Shown piece after piece: positions 1-7,894 of a stretch of DNA of 11,619 nt (position 1 is the first letter of the stretch; the number at the start of each line of letters is the position of its first letter). Origin of the DNA: Thermoplasmata archaeon (GTDB taxonomy: Archaea > Thermoplasmatota > E2 > DHVEG-1). Below the pieces are notes generated by a model, which was not told the origin of the DNA, did no database searches, and saw only the letters and a program-made list of their open reading frames with translations. The position numbers and the translations under genes were made by a program. The DNA lies in NCBI GenBank assembly GCA_030637965.1, contig DAOWFO010000065.1, positions 1 to 11,619 of the forward strand, read 5' to 3'.

Positions 1-1
1 A

Positions 2-1345
2 ATAGATATATTAAAAGAAGAAACAAATGAAATGTCAATACTTCTCTCAAAGGAAATTAAAAAAGTAAAGGGATGGAAACCAAAATCCAGAGAATATGAT
101 GCTGAAATTAGAATAATTAAGGATGTAACTGGTAAAAGCACTTGTGAAGGAACTACAAAAGATTTTGTAAAATTATTTGTTGATAGATATGATGTTTTAA
201 GAAAATTATTAAGAAATCAGAGAAGAGAAATGGCAAATGTTATCCCTATAAATAGGATAAATAAGGGCGGGATTAAGGAAATTCAAATTGTTGGAATAGT
301 TAACGAGGTCAGAACAACCCAAAATGGTCATAAATTGATAGAAATCGAGGATGAGACTGGTAATTTTACATCAATTTCCTTGAAAAGTAACCGTGAAACA
401 TTTCAGATTGCAAATGAGGTTGTTTTAGATGAAGTTATTGGAATAAAAGGTTATCTTAGTAAAAATGGTGATATTCTTGTTATACAAAACATCATTTTCC
501 CAGATATTAGCATTCAGAATGAGAGACATAAAACAAACTTACCAATTTGTGCTGCCTTTCTTTCTGATATTCACATTGGTAGCAAGGAGTTTATGGAAAA
601 ACAGTGGCAGGCATTTCTAAGATGGATAAATGGAGAAATTGGGAACTCTAGGCAAAGTGATGTTGCTAGTAAAATTAAATATTTAGTAATTCCGGGAGAT
701 GTAGTCGATGGTATTGGTATCTATCCTGGTCAAGATAAAGAACTGGCAATAACAGATTTGTATAGACAATATGAAGTATTGGCCGATCAACTACAACTCA
801 TCCCAGATCATATATCTATTATAATGCAACCTGGAAATCACGATGCAGTACGACCTGCAGAGCCACAACCAACATTTGAAAAAGAGATACAGGATCTGTT
901 TTCAGCAAAAGATATTACCTTTATTGGTAATCCTTGTTACTTTTCTCTGCATGGTGTAGAGATATTATCATACCATGGGCAAAGTCTACTTGATTTTGCA
1001 ACAAATATTCAACATCTGAAATATAATGAACCAGTTGAAATAATGAAAGTAATGCTAAAGAAACATCATCTTGCACCAATCTATGGAGGATACACCCCGC
1101 TCGCTCCAGAACATTCAGATTATATGGTAATAGATAAGGTACCTGATATATTTGTGACAGGTCATGTTCACTTGGCTATGATTAGTGAATATAGAGGTGT
1201 AACTCTGATAAATGCTTCTTGTTGGCAAGCACAGACATCATATCAAAAAATGTTAAATTTCATTCCAGATCCAGCAAAACTACCCATTACAAATCTTAAA
1301 ACTGGAAATGTTACGATGATGGATTTTAGTAAGAAATCCTTTTGA
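2..1345 (+). CDS. polB: DNA polymerase D (PolD) small subunit DP1, 3'-5' exonuclease; 5' end cut by window edge
   Basis: DP1 is the proofreading subunit of the archaeal replicative polymerase PolD and works in complex with DP2, encoded next. The frame is open to the window edge (first whole codon at base 2), so the ATG at 32 is probably internal and the true start lies upstream. DP1 proteins normally carry a longer N-terminal region. Counting from the Met at 32, an OB fold spans about residues 82-152, followed by a calcineurin-type phosphoesterase domain. All metal-binding motifs are present: SDIHIG (178-183), GDVVDG (222-227), PGNHD (267-271), SYHG (313-316) and TGHVH (376-380). Exonuclease activity is therefore expected, unlike in the inactive eukaryotic B-subunit relatives. 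The conserved DVTGKSTCEG stretch (31-40) lies before the OB fold. The gene ends with TGA, followed by a T-rich stretch. Identification is firm; only the N-terminus is missing. Confidence 0.95.
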   Translation: MDILKEETNEMSILLSKEIKKVKGWKPKSREYDAEIRIIKDVTGKSTCEGTTKDFVKLFVDRYDVLRKLLRNQRREMANVIPINRINKGGIKEIQIVGIVNEVRTTQNGHKLIEIEDETGNFTSISLKSNRETFQIANEVVLDEVIGIKGYLSKNGDILVIQNIIFPDISIQNERHKTNLPICAAFLSDIHIGSKEFMEKQWQAFLRWINGEIGNSRQSDVASKIKYLVIPGDVVDGIGIYPGQDKELAITDLYRQYEVLADQLQLIPDHISIIMQPGNHDAVRPAEPQPTFEKEIQDLFSAKDITFIGNPCYFSLHGVEILSYHGQSLLDFATNIQHLKYNEPVEIMKVMLKKHHLAPIYGGYTPLAPEHSDYMVIDKVPDIFVTGHVHLAMISEYRGVTLINASCWQAQTSYQKMLNFIPDPAKLPITNLKTGNVTMMDFSKKSF

Positions 1346-1360
1346 TTAGTAAATGATAAA

Positions 1361-1374
1361 ATCTTTTATTTTGT
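1361..1374 (+). terminator. Possible T-rich terminator after DP1
   Basis: Fifteen bases after the DP1 stop the + strand reads as T-runs broken by single bases (ATCTTTTATTTTGT). Archaeal RNA polymerase commonly terminates at such oligo-T tracts without a strong hairpin. It would separate DP1 from DP2 transcription, but the assignment rests on composition alone. Confidence 0.35.
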
Positions 1375-1520
1375 AAAGTCAAAACATTGGTAATATCTTG
1401 TTTACATGAATGAATGTAAAAATGTACTAATTACTAAATATTTTGAGATATTCATTACCGTTTTTATTAAAATCTATAAGAGTAAATGATATTCTTGATT
1501 AATGTTGTCATCATATAATA

Positions 1521-1533
1521 CAAAACTTTAAAC
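1521..1533 (+). promoter_or_regulatory. Candidate archaeal promoter (BRE/TATA) for DP2
   Basis: CAAAA followed by CTTTAAAC fits an A-rich BRE plus TATA box centred near 1529. That would place the transcription start about 26 bases on, near 1555, giving a leader of roughly 22 bases before the ATG at 1578. It would also put the alternative TTG at 1539 upstream of the transcript, which supports the ATG start. The assignment is by motif and spacing only. Confidence 0.4.
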
Positions 1534-1577
1534 CACGTTTGTATATTATTAAATTATTCATTTTTAGAGGCCTAACT

Positions 1578-4500
1578 ATGGGTGGGGATATATCTAAAAA
1601 TATTATTGCCAGCTCAAATATGCATGCATATTTTAATGGATTACAAAAGGATATTGATATCTGTTATTCTATTGCAAATAAAGCACGGAAAAAAGGTCTC
1701 GATCCAGAACAAAAGGTTGAAATACCTCAAGCATTAGATATAGCATCAAGGGTAGAAAAGCTTGTAGGTCCAGAAGGCATTGCCCCAACAATTCGGAAAA
1801 CAACCGAAAAAATCAGAAACAGAGAGCTAGTATCCTTAGAAATTGCTAGGCAAATCGTTGGTGGAAATACATATAAATTTAAAAAAATTGAAGATGCCTT
1901 GGATCAAGCTATACGAACAGGACTTGCTATTTTAACAGAAGGTGTATTGGTTGCTCCTCTTGAAGGAATTGCAGAAGTAAAACTAGGATTAAACAGAGAT
2001 GGGACAAACTATGTTGATCTTTATTTCTCAGGACCTATTAGGAGTGCTGGTGGAACAGGTCAAGCAATGAGTGTTCTTATTGCTGATGTTGTAAGAAGAG
2101 AACTTGGTATTGGAAAATATAAACCTACGTCAGGGGAAATAGAAAGATACAAAGAAGAAATTCCTCTTTATAAAAGAGCACAACATCTCCAGTATACTCC
2201 TTCAGTTAACGAAATACATAAGATAATCAAAAACTGTCAAATTTGTATAAATGGTGAGGGAACAGAGGATGTAGAAGTAACAGGATATAGAGATTTACCA
2301 AGGGTTGGAACAAACCGTCTTAGGGGTGGTGCATGTCTTGTCATAGCTGAGGGTTTATGTCTTAAGGCACCTAAACTCTTAAAACACGTTAAAAAACTCA
2401 AACTTAAGGGATGGGATTTTCTTGATATTTTTGTCAATAAAAGCAACGGTGAATATAAAGAAAAAACTGAAGAAATTCCTGCAATATTGCCCTCTTCAAA
2501 ATATATTGGTGAAGTAATTGCTGGGAGACCCGTTTTTTCACATCCTTCAAGAAAAGGAGGATTTCGACTGCGTTATGGAAGGGCCCGAACAGCGGGTCTC
2601 GCTTCAACAGCGATTAACCCAGCATCAATGAATATACTTGATGGCTTTATCGCAGTTGGTACACAGATTAAAACAGAGAGACCTGGAAAAGGGACAATAG
2701 GTACACCATGTAATTCAATTGAAGGACCAATTATATTAATGCAAAACGGAGATTTAATTCAGGTTAATGATGCTAAATCTGTGAAAAAAAACGATATTAA
2801 AAAAATAATCGATCTTGGTGAAATTCTCATTCCTTTTGGAGAATTTATTGAAAATAATGCAATTCTACCCAATTCTTCCTATGTATATGAATGGTGGATT
2901 CAAGATCTACAAAAATCTCTAAACTGCTTACCAAAGCACTATCATTTTTCAGGTATTATGGATTCTGATGAAAAGGTACAAAGAAAAATCAATAAGTATT
3001 TTGATAAGGAAATAAATCTTAAACAACCTTCATTTTCAGAGACTGTTGAAATATCAAGTAAATACAAAGTTCCACTACATCCATATTATAATCTGTTCTG
3101 GCATGATATAAATACAGATGATTTAACTATTCTTGCAAAATATATCAAAGAACACGGTCAAATTACCGACACTACCTCTCTGACTCTCCCTTGGAATGAA
3201 AAAATTCAAAATATATTAATAGAACTTGGAGCACTCCATAAAAAAAGACAAGAAAAACTAATTTTAGATAGATATACTTATCCTATTATTCGATGTCTTG
3301 GTTTAGATATTAAGAATGACAACATAGTTGAGACTGATAGATTTGGATTAATTGAAACTAAAAAAGAAGATGAAAGCACTGTTTTCCTTGTTTCAAAACT
3401 CGCTGATATAAAAATTAAAGATCGAGCACCTTTCCGCATTGGAACGAGAATGGGTCGACCTGAGAAAGCAGATGCAAGAAAAATGAGACCACCACCACAC
3501 GTACTATTTCCTTTAGGAAATTATGGGGGAAATCAACGTTTATTTAATAAAGCCGTTGAGAAAGTTATAATCGAAGTTGAAGCAGGAAAACGGAAGTGTT
3601 TAAAATGTGGTAAATTCACTCATCGTATATCTTGTATCTGTGGGGGACATACAAATCCAATAGAAGGAAGAATAGAGCTACATAAAATCAATTTATCTGA
3701 GGAACTTAAACTTGCAAAAAACAACATAAAATTAAGAAATATTCCTGAAACGATCAAAGGTGTACAAGGGACTATATCAAAACATAAAACTCCAGAGCCT
3801 TTAGAAAAAGGACTTTTAAGAGCAAAGCACGAACTGTCTGTTTTTAAGGATGGAACAATACGTTTCGATATGACTGATGCTCCACTCACACATTTTAAGC
3901 CAAAAGAAATTCATATATCATTACAAACTTTAAAAAAATTAGGATATTCAAGAGATTATCATGGAAATTCACTAGAAAGAGATGATCAAATATGTGAATT
4001 AAAAGTGCAGGATGTTGTTATTTCAAAAACCTGTGCGGAATATTTTGTAAAAGTATCAAGATTTATTGATGATCTTCTTGCTAGGTTTTATAAATTAGAT
4101 CGATTTTATAAAGTAAAAAAACTTGAGGATTTAACAGGTCATCTTGTAGCAGGATTAGCTCCTCATACATCTGGAGGATCATTAGCTAGAATTATAGGAT
4201 TTACCGAAGCTCAGGTCTGTTTTGCGCATCCTTTTTATCATGCAGCGAAACGCAGAAATGCAGATGGTGACGAGGATGGTCTAATGCTTCTCATGGATGC
4301 ACTTTTAAATTTTTCGTATGCATATATACCTGACAAACGAGGGGGAAGAATGGACTTACCCCTTATCCTTACTACTCGACTAGATCCATCTGAGGTTGAT
4401 AAAGAAGCTCATAATGTTGATACTTTAGCAAGGTATCCTCTTGATTTTTATGAAGCAACAATGCGACACGAACATCCCAAATTATTGGAAGATGTAATGG

Positions 4501-5012
4501 GTCTAGTTTCTTCAAGATTAGGGACTGAATTACAATACGAAAAATTCGACTTCACGCATGATACAGATGACATTTCTGAAGGTCCAACAATATCTTCATA
4601 CAAAACATTGAAAACTATGATGGATAAGATGAATTCACAACTTGATCTTGCTGCAAAAATACGTGCAGTTGATGAAGCAGATGTTGCCTATAGAGTTATT
4701 GAAAGACATTTTCTACCAGATATATTGGGCAACCTTAGAGCGTTTAGTAAACAATCGGTTCGCTGCCCAATATGTAATATTACCTATCGAAGAATTCCTA
4801 TAAGTGGGAAGTGCAAGAAGTGCAATGGAAAACTTATTCTAACAGTTCATGAGAAATCTGTTAAAAAATACTTAGAAATTTCAAAGGAGATAGCTGAAAA
4901 ATATCATATTCCATCTTATGCATTCCAACGGATAAAACTAGTCGAAAAATCTATCGACTCTTTATTTATGAGTGACAAGATAAAAAAAACAAAAATAACC
5001 GATTTTTTCTAA
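1578..5012 (+). CDS. polC: DNA polymerase D (PolD) large catalytic subunit DP2
   Basis: DP2 is the polymerising subunit of PolD, built on a double-psi beta-barrel core like that of RNA polymerases. I choose the ATG at 1578 (1144 residues), preceded by AGAGG at 1566-1570. The frame also opens with a TTG at 1539, but the 13 extra residues do not look like family sequence. The family N-terminal pattern (EIPQALDIASRVEKLVGPEG) follows soon after the ATG. Numbered from 1578: two cysteine clusters that probably bind zinc (C674/C677/C686/C688 and C1063/C1066/C1079/C1082), the catalytic NADGDED motif (894-900) whose aspartates bind the metal ions, and a C-terminal KTKITDFF (1137-1144) fitting a PCNA-interacting peptide. 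Length is normal for an intein-free DP2; inteins are common in this family, some of them in the NADGDED region. The partner subunit DP1 lies directly upstream. Confidence 0.97.
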   Translation: MGGDISKNIIASSNMHAYFNGLQKDIDICYSIANKARKKGLDPEQKVEIPQALDIASRVEKLVGPEGIAPTIRKTTEKIRNRELVSLEIARQIVGGNTYKFKKIEDALDQAIRTGLAILTEGVLVAPLEGIAEVKLGLNRDGTNYVDLYFSGPIRSAGGTGQAMSVLIADVVRRELGIGKYKPTSGEIERYKEEIPLYKRAQHLQYTPSVNEIHKIIKNCQICINGEGTEDVEVTGYRDLPRVGTNRLRGGACLVIAEGLCLKAPKLLKHVKKLKLKGWDFLDIFVNKSNGEYKEKTEEIPAILPSSKYIGEVIAGRPVFSHPSRKGGFRLRYGRARTAGLASTAINPASMNILDGFIAVGTQIKTERPGKGTIGTPCNSIEGPIILMQNGDLIQVNDAKSVKKNDIKKIIDLGEILIPFGEFIENNAILPNSSYVYEWWIQDLQKSLNCLPKHYHFSGIMDSDEKVQRKINKYFDKEINLKQPSFSETVEISSKYKVPLHPYYNLFWHDINTDDLTILAKYIKEHGQITDTTSLTLPWNEKIQNILIELGALHKKRQEKLILDRYTYPIIRCLGLDIKNDNIVETDRFGLIETKKEDESTVFLVSKLADIKIKDRAPFRIGTRMGRPEKADARKMRPPPHVLFPLGNYGGNQRLFNKAVEKVIIEVEAGKRKCLKCGKFTHRISCICGGHTNPIEGRIELHKINLSEELKLAKNNIKLRNIPETIKGVQGTISKHKTPEPLEKGLLRAKHELSVFKDGTIRFDMTDAPLTHFKPKEIHISLQTLKKLGYSRDYHGNSLERDDQICELKVQDVVISKTCAEYFVKVSRFIDDLLARFYKLDRFYKVKKLEDLTGHLVAGLAPHTSGGSLARIIGFTEAQVCFAHPFYHAAKRRNADGDEDGLMLLMDALLNFSYAYIPDKRGGRMDLPLILTTRLDPSEVDKEAHNVDTLARYPLDFYEATMRHEHPKLLEDVMGLVSSRLGTELQYEKFDFTHDTDDISEGPTISSYKTLKTMMDKMNSQLDLAAKIRAVDEADVAYRVIERHFLPDILGNLRAFSKQSVRCPICNITYRRIPISGKCKKCNGKLILTVHEKSVKKYLEISKEIAEKYHIPSYAFQRIKLVEKSIDSLFMSDKIKKTKITDFF
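1616..1633. repeat. 18-base perfect palindrome in the 5' coding part of DP2
   Basis: The segment AAATATGCATGCATATTT is its own reverse complement over all 18 bases. It lies 38 bases inside the DP2 gene and encodes part of SNMHAYF. Its 11-base core TATGCATGCAT recurs at 5044-5054, just before the next gene. It may be chance in AT-rich DNA or a regulator binding site; the sequence alone cannot decide. Confidence 0.4.
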
Positions 5013-5022
5013 TTAATTTGAA

Positions 5023-5032
5023 GCATAAATTT
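5023..5032 (+). promoter_or_regulatory. Candidate TATA box for the small membrane protein gene
   Basis: GCATAAATTT, centred near 5027 just after the DP2 stop, would start transcription near 5053 and leave about 26 bases of leader carrying the ribosome binding site at 5065-5070. The neighbouring GATATATTC is an alternative box. Read-through from DP2 (66-base gap) is equally possible. Confidence 0.3.
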
Positions 5033-5043
5033 GATATATTCAT

Positions 5044-5054
5044 TATGCATGCAT
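5044..5054. repeat. Second copy of the TATGCATGCAT palindromic core
   Basis: This repeats the core of the palindrome at 1616-1633 (10-base palindrome ATGCATGCAT at 5045-5054). It sits between a candidate TATA box and the ribosome binding site of the small membrane protein gene, at about the predicted transcription start. Two copies near two gene starts are suggestive but not strong statistically. Confidence 0.35.
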
Positions 5055-5078
5055 TGTTTATTAAGAGGAGTTGTTGTC

Positions 5079-5360
5079 ATGGTGGATGATAATAGAATAA
5101 GGCAAATAAGCAGAAAAACCTGGTATGGATGGTCGTTTTACATTAATATCGTATTGTTTTTCATTGTTGCGATATCAGTTTTATTCCTTATTCTTGATTC
5201 GTATGCTGCTGGAAAAATTGTGGTACTTGGGGGTGGAGATGCCCTTTCACAAGCATGGTTGTATATCGCTCGTGATATCGGCTTTTTATCAATTGCATTA
5301 GCATTAATATTCTTTCAATTCTTCAGAAATCTGTTAATAATTATACGAAGATCATTGTAA
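5079..5360 (+). CDS. Small two-helix membrane protein, unknown function
   Basis: I do not recognise a family. I choose the ATG at 5079 (93 residues) because GAGGAG at 5065-5070 sits 8 bases upstream. An in-frame TTG at 5031 would add 16 residues but has no obvious ribosome binding site. Two hydrophobic segments are visible, about residues 18-40 and 66-89, joined by a glycine-rich turn (GGGDALSQ). The N-terminus carries R7, R9, R12 and K13 and the C-terminus ends in RRSL, so by the positive-inside rule both ends should face the cytoplasm, making a helical hairpin. There is no soluble domain or catalytic motif. It lies between DP2 and the SRP RNA, whose 5' end begins only about 11 bases after its stop. 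It may be a real conserved small membrane protein, but no function can be assigned. Confidence 0.75.
   Translation: MVDDNRIRQISRKTWYGWSFYINIVLFFIVAISVLFLILDSYAAGKIVVLGGGDALSQAWLYIARDIGFLSIALALIFFQFFRNLLIIIRRSL
5334..5346 (+). promoter_or_regulatory. Candidate SRP RNA promoter inside the preceding gene
   Basis: TTAATAATTATAC lies within the last codons of the membrane protein gene. A TATA box centred near 5342 would start transcription near 5368-5372, where the SRP RNA is predicted to begin. Because only 11 bases separate the coding stop from the RNA, a dedicated promoter has to overlap the gene. The alternative is processing from a longer transcript. Confidence 0.4.
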
Positions 5361-5371
5361 AACAAATGATG

Positions 5372-5696
5372 GCGATAGGTGTAGAATAGACTGGGGAGGT
5401 AGACGTTCCCTGTAACCAGAAATCGTCTTTATGCTGGGGTTGAACCCAAGAGGCGATGTAACGAGCATTTATTGATCCATCTATTGACGATGAAACCCTG
5501 TCCTTTGGGATTGGAGGTGATGATTATATATGACCGGAGGGTCATATATTCATCTTAGTTGCGGAAATCGGGTGAGGCACGGAAGTGAGCAGCCTTACCG
5601 CAAACTGCCAATGCTCGAAGGGTTAACGGGGTTGAGAATGTAGATGGGTAGTCAATAGATGAAGCGTGCACCCACTCAAAGAATTTCTACACCCGC
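5372..5696 (+). ncRNA. ffs: Archaeal signal recognition particle RNA (7S RNA)
   Basis: This is the RNA scaffold of the signal recognition particle, which binds SRP19 and SRP54 and directs ribosomes making membrane or exported proteins to the membrane. The strand is fixed by non-palindromic landmarks. Helix 1 closes the ends as in archaea: 5378-5386 pairs perfectly with 5685-5693, with an extra GCG/CGC pairing at 5372-5374/5694-5696. Helix 5 includes 5479-5488 with 5651-5660 (10 pairs), 5494-5498 with 5629-5633, and 5510-5514 with 5608-5612. Helix 6 is a 10-pair stem (5526-5535/5540-5549) with the GGAG tetraloop that SRP19 binds. Helix 8 has TTGCGG/CCGCAA at its base, a GGAA tetraloop at 5581-5584, and the conserved GAGCAGCC side that SRP54 binds. 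The 5' domain carries the CCCTGTAACC motif of helices 3/4. Length of about 325 bases is in the archaeal range; exact ends are estimated from helix 1. Confidence 0.95.
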
Positions 5697-5697
5697 T

Positions 5698-5708
5698 AAA
5701 ATTATTAG
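5698..5708 (+). promoter_or_regulatory. Candidate TATA box for MCM
   Basis: AAAATTATTAG lies just after the SRP RNA and would start transcription near 5729, about 22 bases before the MCM ATG. The leader then contains the purine-rich GGGGGAAG (5740-5747) as a weak ribosome binding site. Co-transcription with the SRP RNA cannot be excluded. Confidence 0.3.
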
Positions 5709-5751
5709 ATTAGGTATGTATTTCATGATTTAAGATTGTGGGGGAAGAAAC

Positions 5752-7860
5752 ATGGTACAATTATTAAAGGATAATAGTTTGGTAGCATCTTGGCAGAACT
5801 TCTTTGAAGAAAACTACAAATCTGAGATAGAAACTGTTGCTTTAGAATATCCAGAAAAACGTAGTTTGATTGTTGATTATTGGGATATAGACAGAATCGA
5901 TCCAAAATTAGCTGAAGAACTTATCAATCAACCATATAAGACAATATTCAATGCCGAAGAAGCACTAAAAAATATTGATGTTGCGGTTGAAAACAAAATA
6001 ATACTGCATTTTAGGGTCACAAATCTCCCTGATTTACATAAAATAATTATTAGAAAAATCCGAGCGAATCATTTAGGAAAACTAAAAGCTATTGAAGGTT
6101 TAGTTAAGAAAAGAACTGAGGTAAGACCTAAACTTCAAGTGGCTGCATTCTTATGTCAAAAATGCGGTGCTGTAGTTAAAGTAGAACAAGATGAAGATAT
6201 TTTAAAGGAACCTAATGAATGCTTTGAGGATCAAGGAGGTTGTGGTAGGGTATCTTCATTAAAACTTTTAACCAATCTGTCTACATTTATAGATTCACAA
6301 AAAATTGAAATCCAAGAGAATCCTGAGGGATTAAGAGGAGGAGCTCAACCAGAAAAAATTAGTGTTTACCTTGAAGATGATCTTGTTGGAGAGATCGCTC
6401 CTGGTGATAGAGTGGTTGTAAATGGTATTTTACATTCTAAACAAAGGCGAAGAGGAACATTTAGACTAACTTCCTTTGATAAGACTATGGAGGCAGTTAG
6501 TATTGAAAATCAGCAACTAGCATTTGAAGAGGTAGATGTGACAGAGGAAGATGAAAAGGAAATAATAAAGATAAGTAAAGACCCTGAAATTTATAATAAT
6601 ATGAGAAAAAGCATGGCTCCAACTATTTATGGAATGGATGTAGAAAAAGACGCTTTAGTTTTACAATTATTTGGAGGGTTATCCAAAAAAATGCCTGATG
6701 GTACATATATAAGAGGAGATATTCACACATTGTTTGTGGGTGATCCAGGTACTGCAAAATCACAAATGCTAAACTATCTAGCAAAACTCGCTCCTAGAAG
6801 TATTTATGCTTCTGGAAAAGCATCATCTGCAGCTGGTCTTACCGCTGCAGCGGTTCGTGATGAATTTGGTGAGGGGCAATGGACTCTAGAAGCTGGAGCA
6901 TTAGTACTAGCTGACATGGGAATTGCATGTATCGACGAGATCGATAAGATGAACGATCAGGATCGAAGTTCACTTCATCAGGCAATGGAACAGCAAGAAA
7001 TTTCTGTTGCAAAAGCTGGCATAAATGCTACATTAAAATCACGATGTGCAATTTTAGCTGCGGCAAATCCAAAACTTGGACGTTTCGATGAATTCATGCC
7101 TATACATGAACAGATTAATATGCCTCCTGCCCTTCTTTCTCGTTTCGATCTCATTTTTTCCATTATAGATAAACCTAGTATGGAGAAAGATAAAGAGCTT
7201 GCAACACATATTTTACATACTCATAAAGCAGGAGAGGTTTTTGAGAACATCACTAAATCAAAAAAGTCAAAATATAATAAAAAAGAGAAAGATTTTCTAA
7301 TGGAAAATGTTATGCCAATATTCGATCCGGAGTTTTTACGTAAATATGTAGCATATGCCAAAAGAAACATTTTCCCTGTCATGAGTGACGATGCTTTGGA
7401 GATATTGAAAAACTATTATGTAAATTTCAGGAATTCATCCGTTGATTCAATTCCTTTCACACCGAGACAATTAGAAGCATTTGTTAGATTAGCTGAGGCA
7501 AGTGCTCGTATCAGATTGAGTGAGGAGGTTACTATTGATGATGCAAAAAGAGCAATTTCTACAATTGACCAATATCTTCGAAGAGTTGGAATGGATAGAG
7601 AGACTGGTAAGATTGACATCGATATTATTGCAACAGGTATTAGCCACAGTCAACATGATCGAATGCGTACGATTATGGACATCATACAACGATTATGTGA
7701 TGAATCTAAAGATGGTGATGCAGCTAGAAACGAGATAATTATTGAAGCAGAAACTAGTGGGTTTGCTGCCGATAAGGTAAAAGAAGCATTGGATAGGCTC
7801 AAACGGAATGGACAAATATATGAACCAGTACATAATAGATATAAGATTACAGAATACTAG
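5752..7860 (+). CDS. mcm: Replicative DNA helicase MCM
   Basis: MCM forms the ring-shaped 3'-5' helicase that unwinds DNA at the archaeal replication fork. The 702-residue protein has all expected parts. The N-terminal domain has a zinc site (C135, C138, C157, C164) and an OB fold ending near residue 250. The AAA+ core has Walker A GDPGTAKS (330-337), Walker B CIDEID (393-398, acidic pair D395/E396), sensor 1 AAANP (436-440), arginine finger in LLSRFD (R464) and sensor 2 in PRQLEA (R572). A winged-helix-like C-terminus runs from about 630 to 702. The start at 5752 gives an N-terminus of family length and follows GGGGGAAG, a weak ribosome binding site. No intein is present, although MCM is a known intein host. 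It follows PolD and the SRP RNA on the same strand. Confidence 0.97.
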   Translation: MVQLLKDNSLVASWQNFFEENYKSEIETVALEYPEKRSLIVDYWDIDRIDPKLAEELINQPYKTIFNAEEALKNIDVAVENKIILHFRVTNLPDLHKIIIRKIRANHLGKLKAIEGLVKKRTEVRPKLQVAAFLCQKCGAVVKVEQDEDILKEPNECFEDQGGCGRVSSLKLLTNLSTFIDSQKIEIQENPEGLRGGAQPEKISVYLEDDLVGEIAPGDRVVVNGILHSKQRRRGTFRLTSFDKTMEAVSIENQQLAFEEVDVTEEDEKEIIKISKDPEIYNNMRKSMAPTIYGMDVEKDALVLQLFGGLSKKMPDGTYIRGDIHTLFVGDPGTAKSQMLNYLAKLAPRSIYASGKASSAAGLTAAAVRDEFGEGQWTLEAGALVLADMGIACIDEIDKMNDQDRSSLHQAMEQQEISVAKAGINATLKSRCAILAAANPKLGRFDEFMPIHEQINMPPALLSRFDLIFSIIDKPSMEKDKELATHILHTHKAGEVFENITKSKKSKYNKKEKDFLMENVMPIFDPEFLRKYVAYAKRNIFPVMSDDALEILKNYYVNFRNSSVDSIPFTPRQLEAFVRLAEASARIRLSEEVTIDDAKRAISTIDQYLRRVGMDRETGKIDIDIIATGISHSQHDRMRTIMDIIQRLCDESKDGDAARNEIIIEAETSGFAADKVKEALDRLKRNGQIYEPVHNRYKITEY

Positions 7861-7894
7861 AAAAAACATAATGAAAATTTTCAATTTTCAAAGT
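7861..7894. terminator. Convergent terminator region between MCM and the 118-residue protein gene
   Basis: Only 34 bases separate the two stop codons. The + strand carries the palindrome GAAAATTTTC (7873-7882) followed by AATTTTC, giving T-runs behind MCM. The - strand carries TTTTTT (complement of 7861-7866) behind the opposing gene. This fits overlapping oligo-T terminators serving both directions, judged by composition only. Confidence 0.45.

Larger units (their letters stand above)
1346..1577. other. AT-rich spacer between DP1 and DP2 genes
   Basis: This 232-base non-coding stretch is very AT-rich. I see no tRNA, small ORF with a ribosome binding site, or origin-type repeat in it. It holds the T-rich tract just after DP1, a 7-base inverted repeat with a 6-base loop (TTTACAT at 1401-1407, ATGTAAA at 1414-1420), and a candidate promoter at its right end. 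The size of the gap suggests that DP2 is transcribed separately from DP1. Confidence 0.6.

Noticed and set aside
1539..1577. TTG start giving DP2 13 extra N-terminal residues
   Set aside because: The extra residues are hydrophobic and unlike the family N-terminus. The ATG at 1578 has AGAGG upstream and a candidate promoter that would place the TTG outside the transcript.
1346..1577. AT-rich spacer as a replication origin
   Set aside because: AT-rich DNA beside replication genes is suggestive, but I see no repeated origin-box motif or G-rich arms and no initiator gene in the window.
4239..4275. Intein at the catalytic NADGDED region of DP2
   Set aside because: The motif is continuous and the protein has normal length, so no intein is present; MCM's Walker A region is likewise uninterrupted.
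5031..5078. TTG start giving the small membrane protein 16 extra residues
   Set aside because: The region overlaps the likely promoter and leader, and the ATG at 5079 has a well-spaced GAGGAG.
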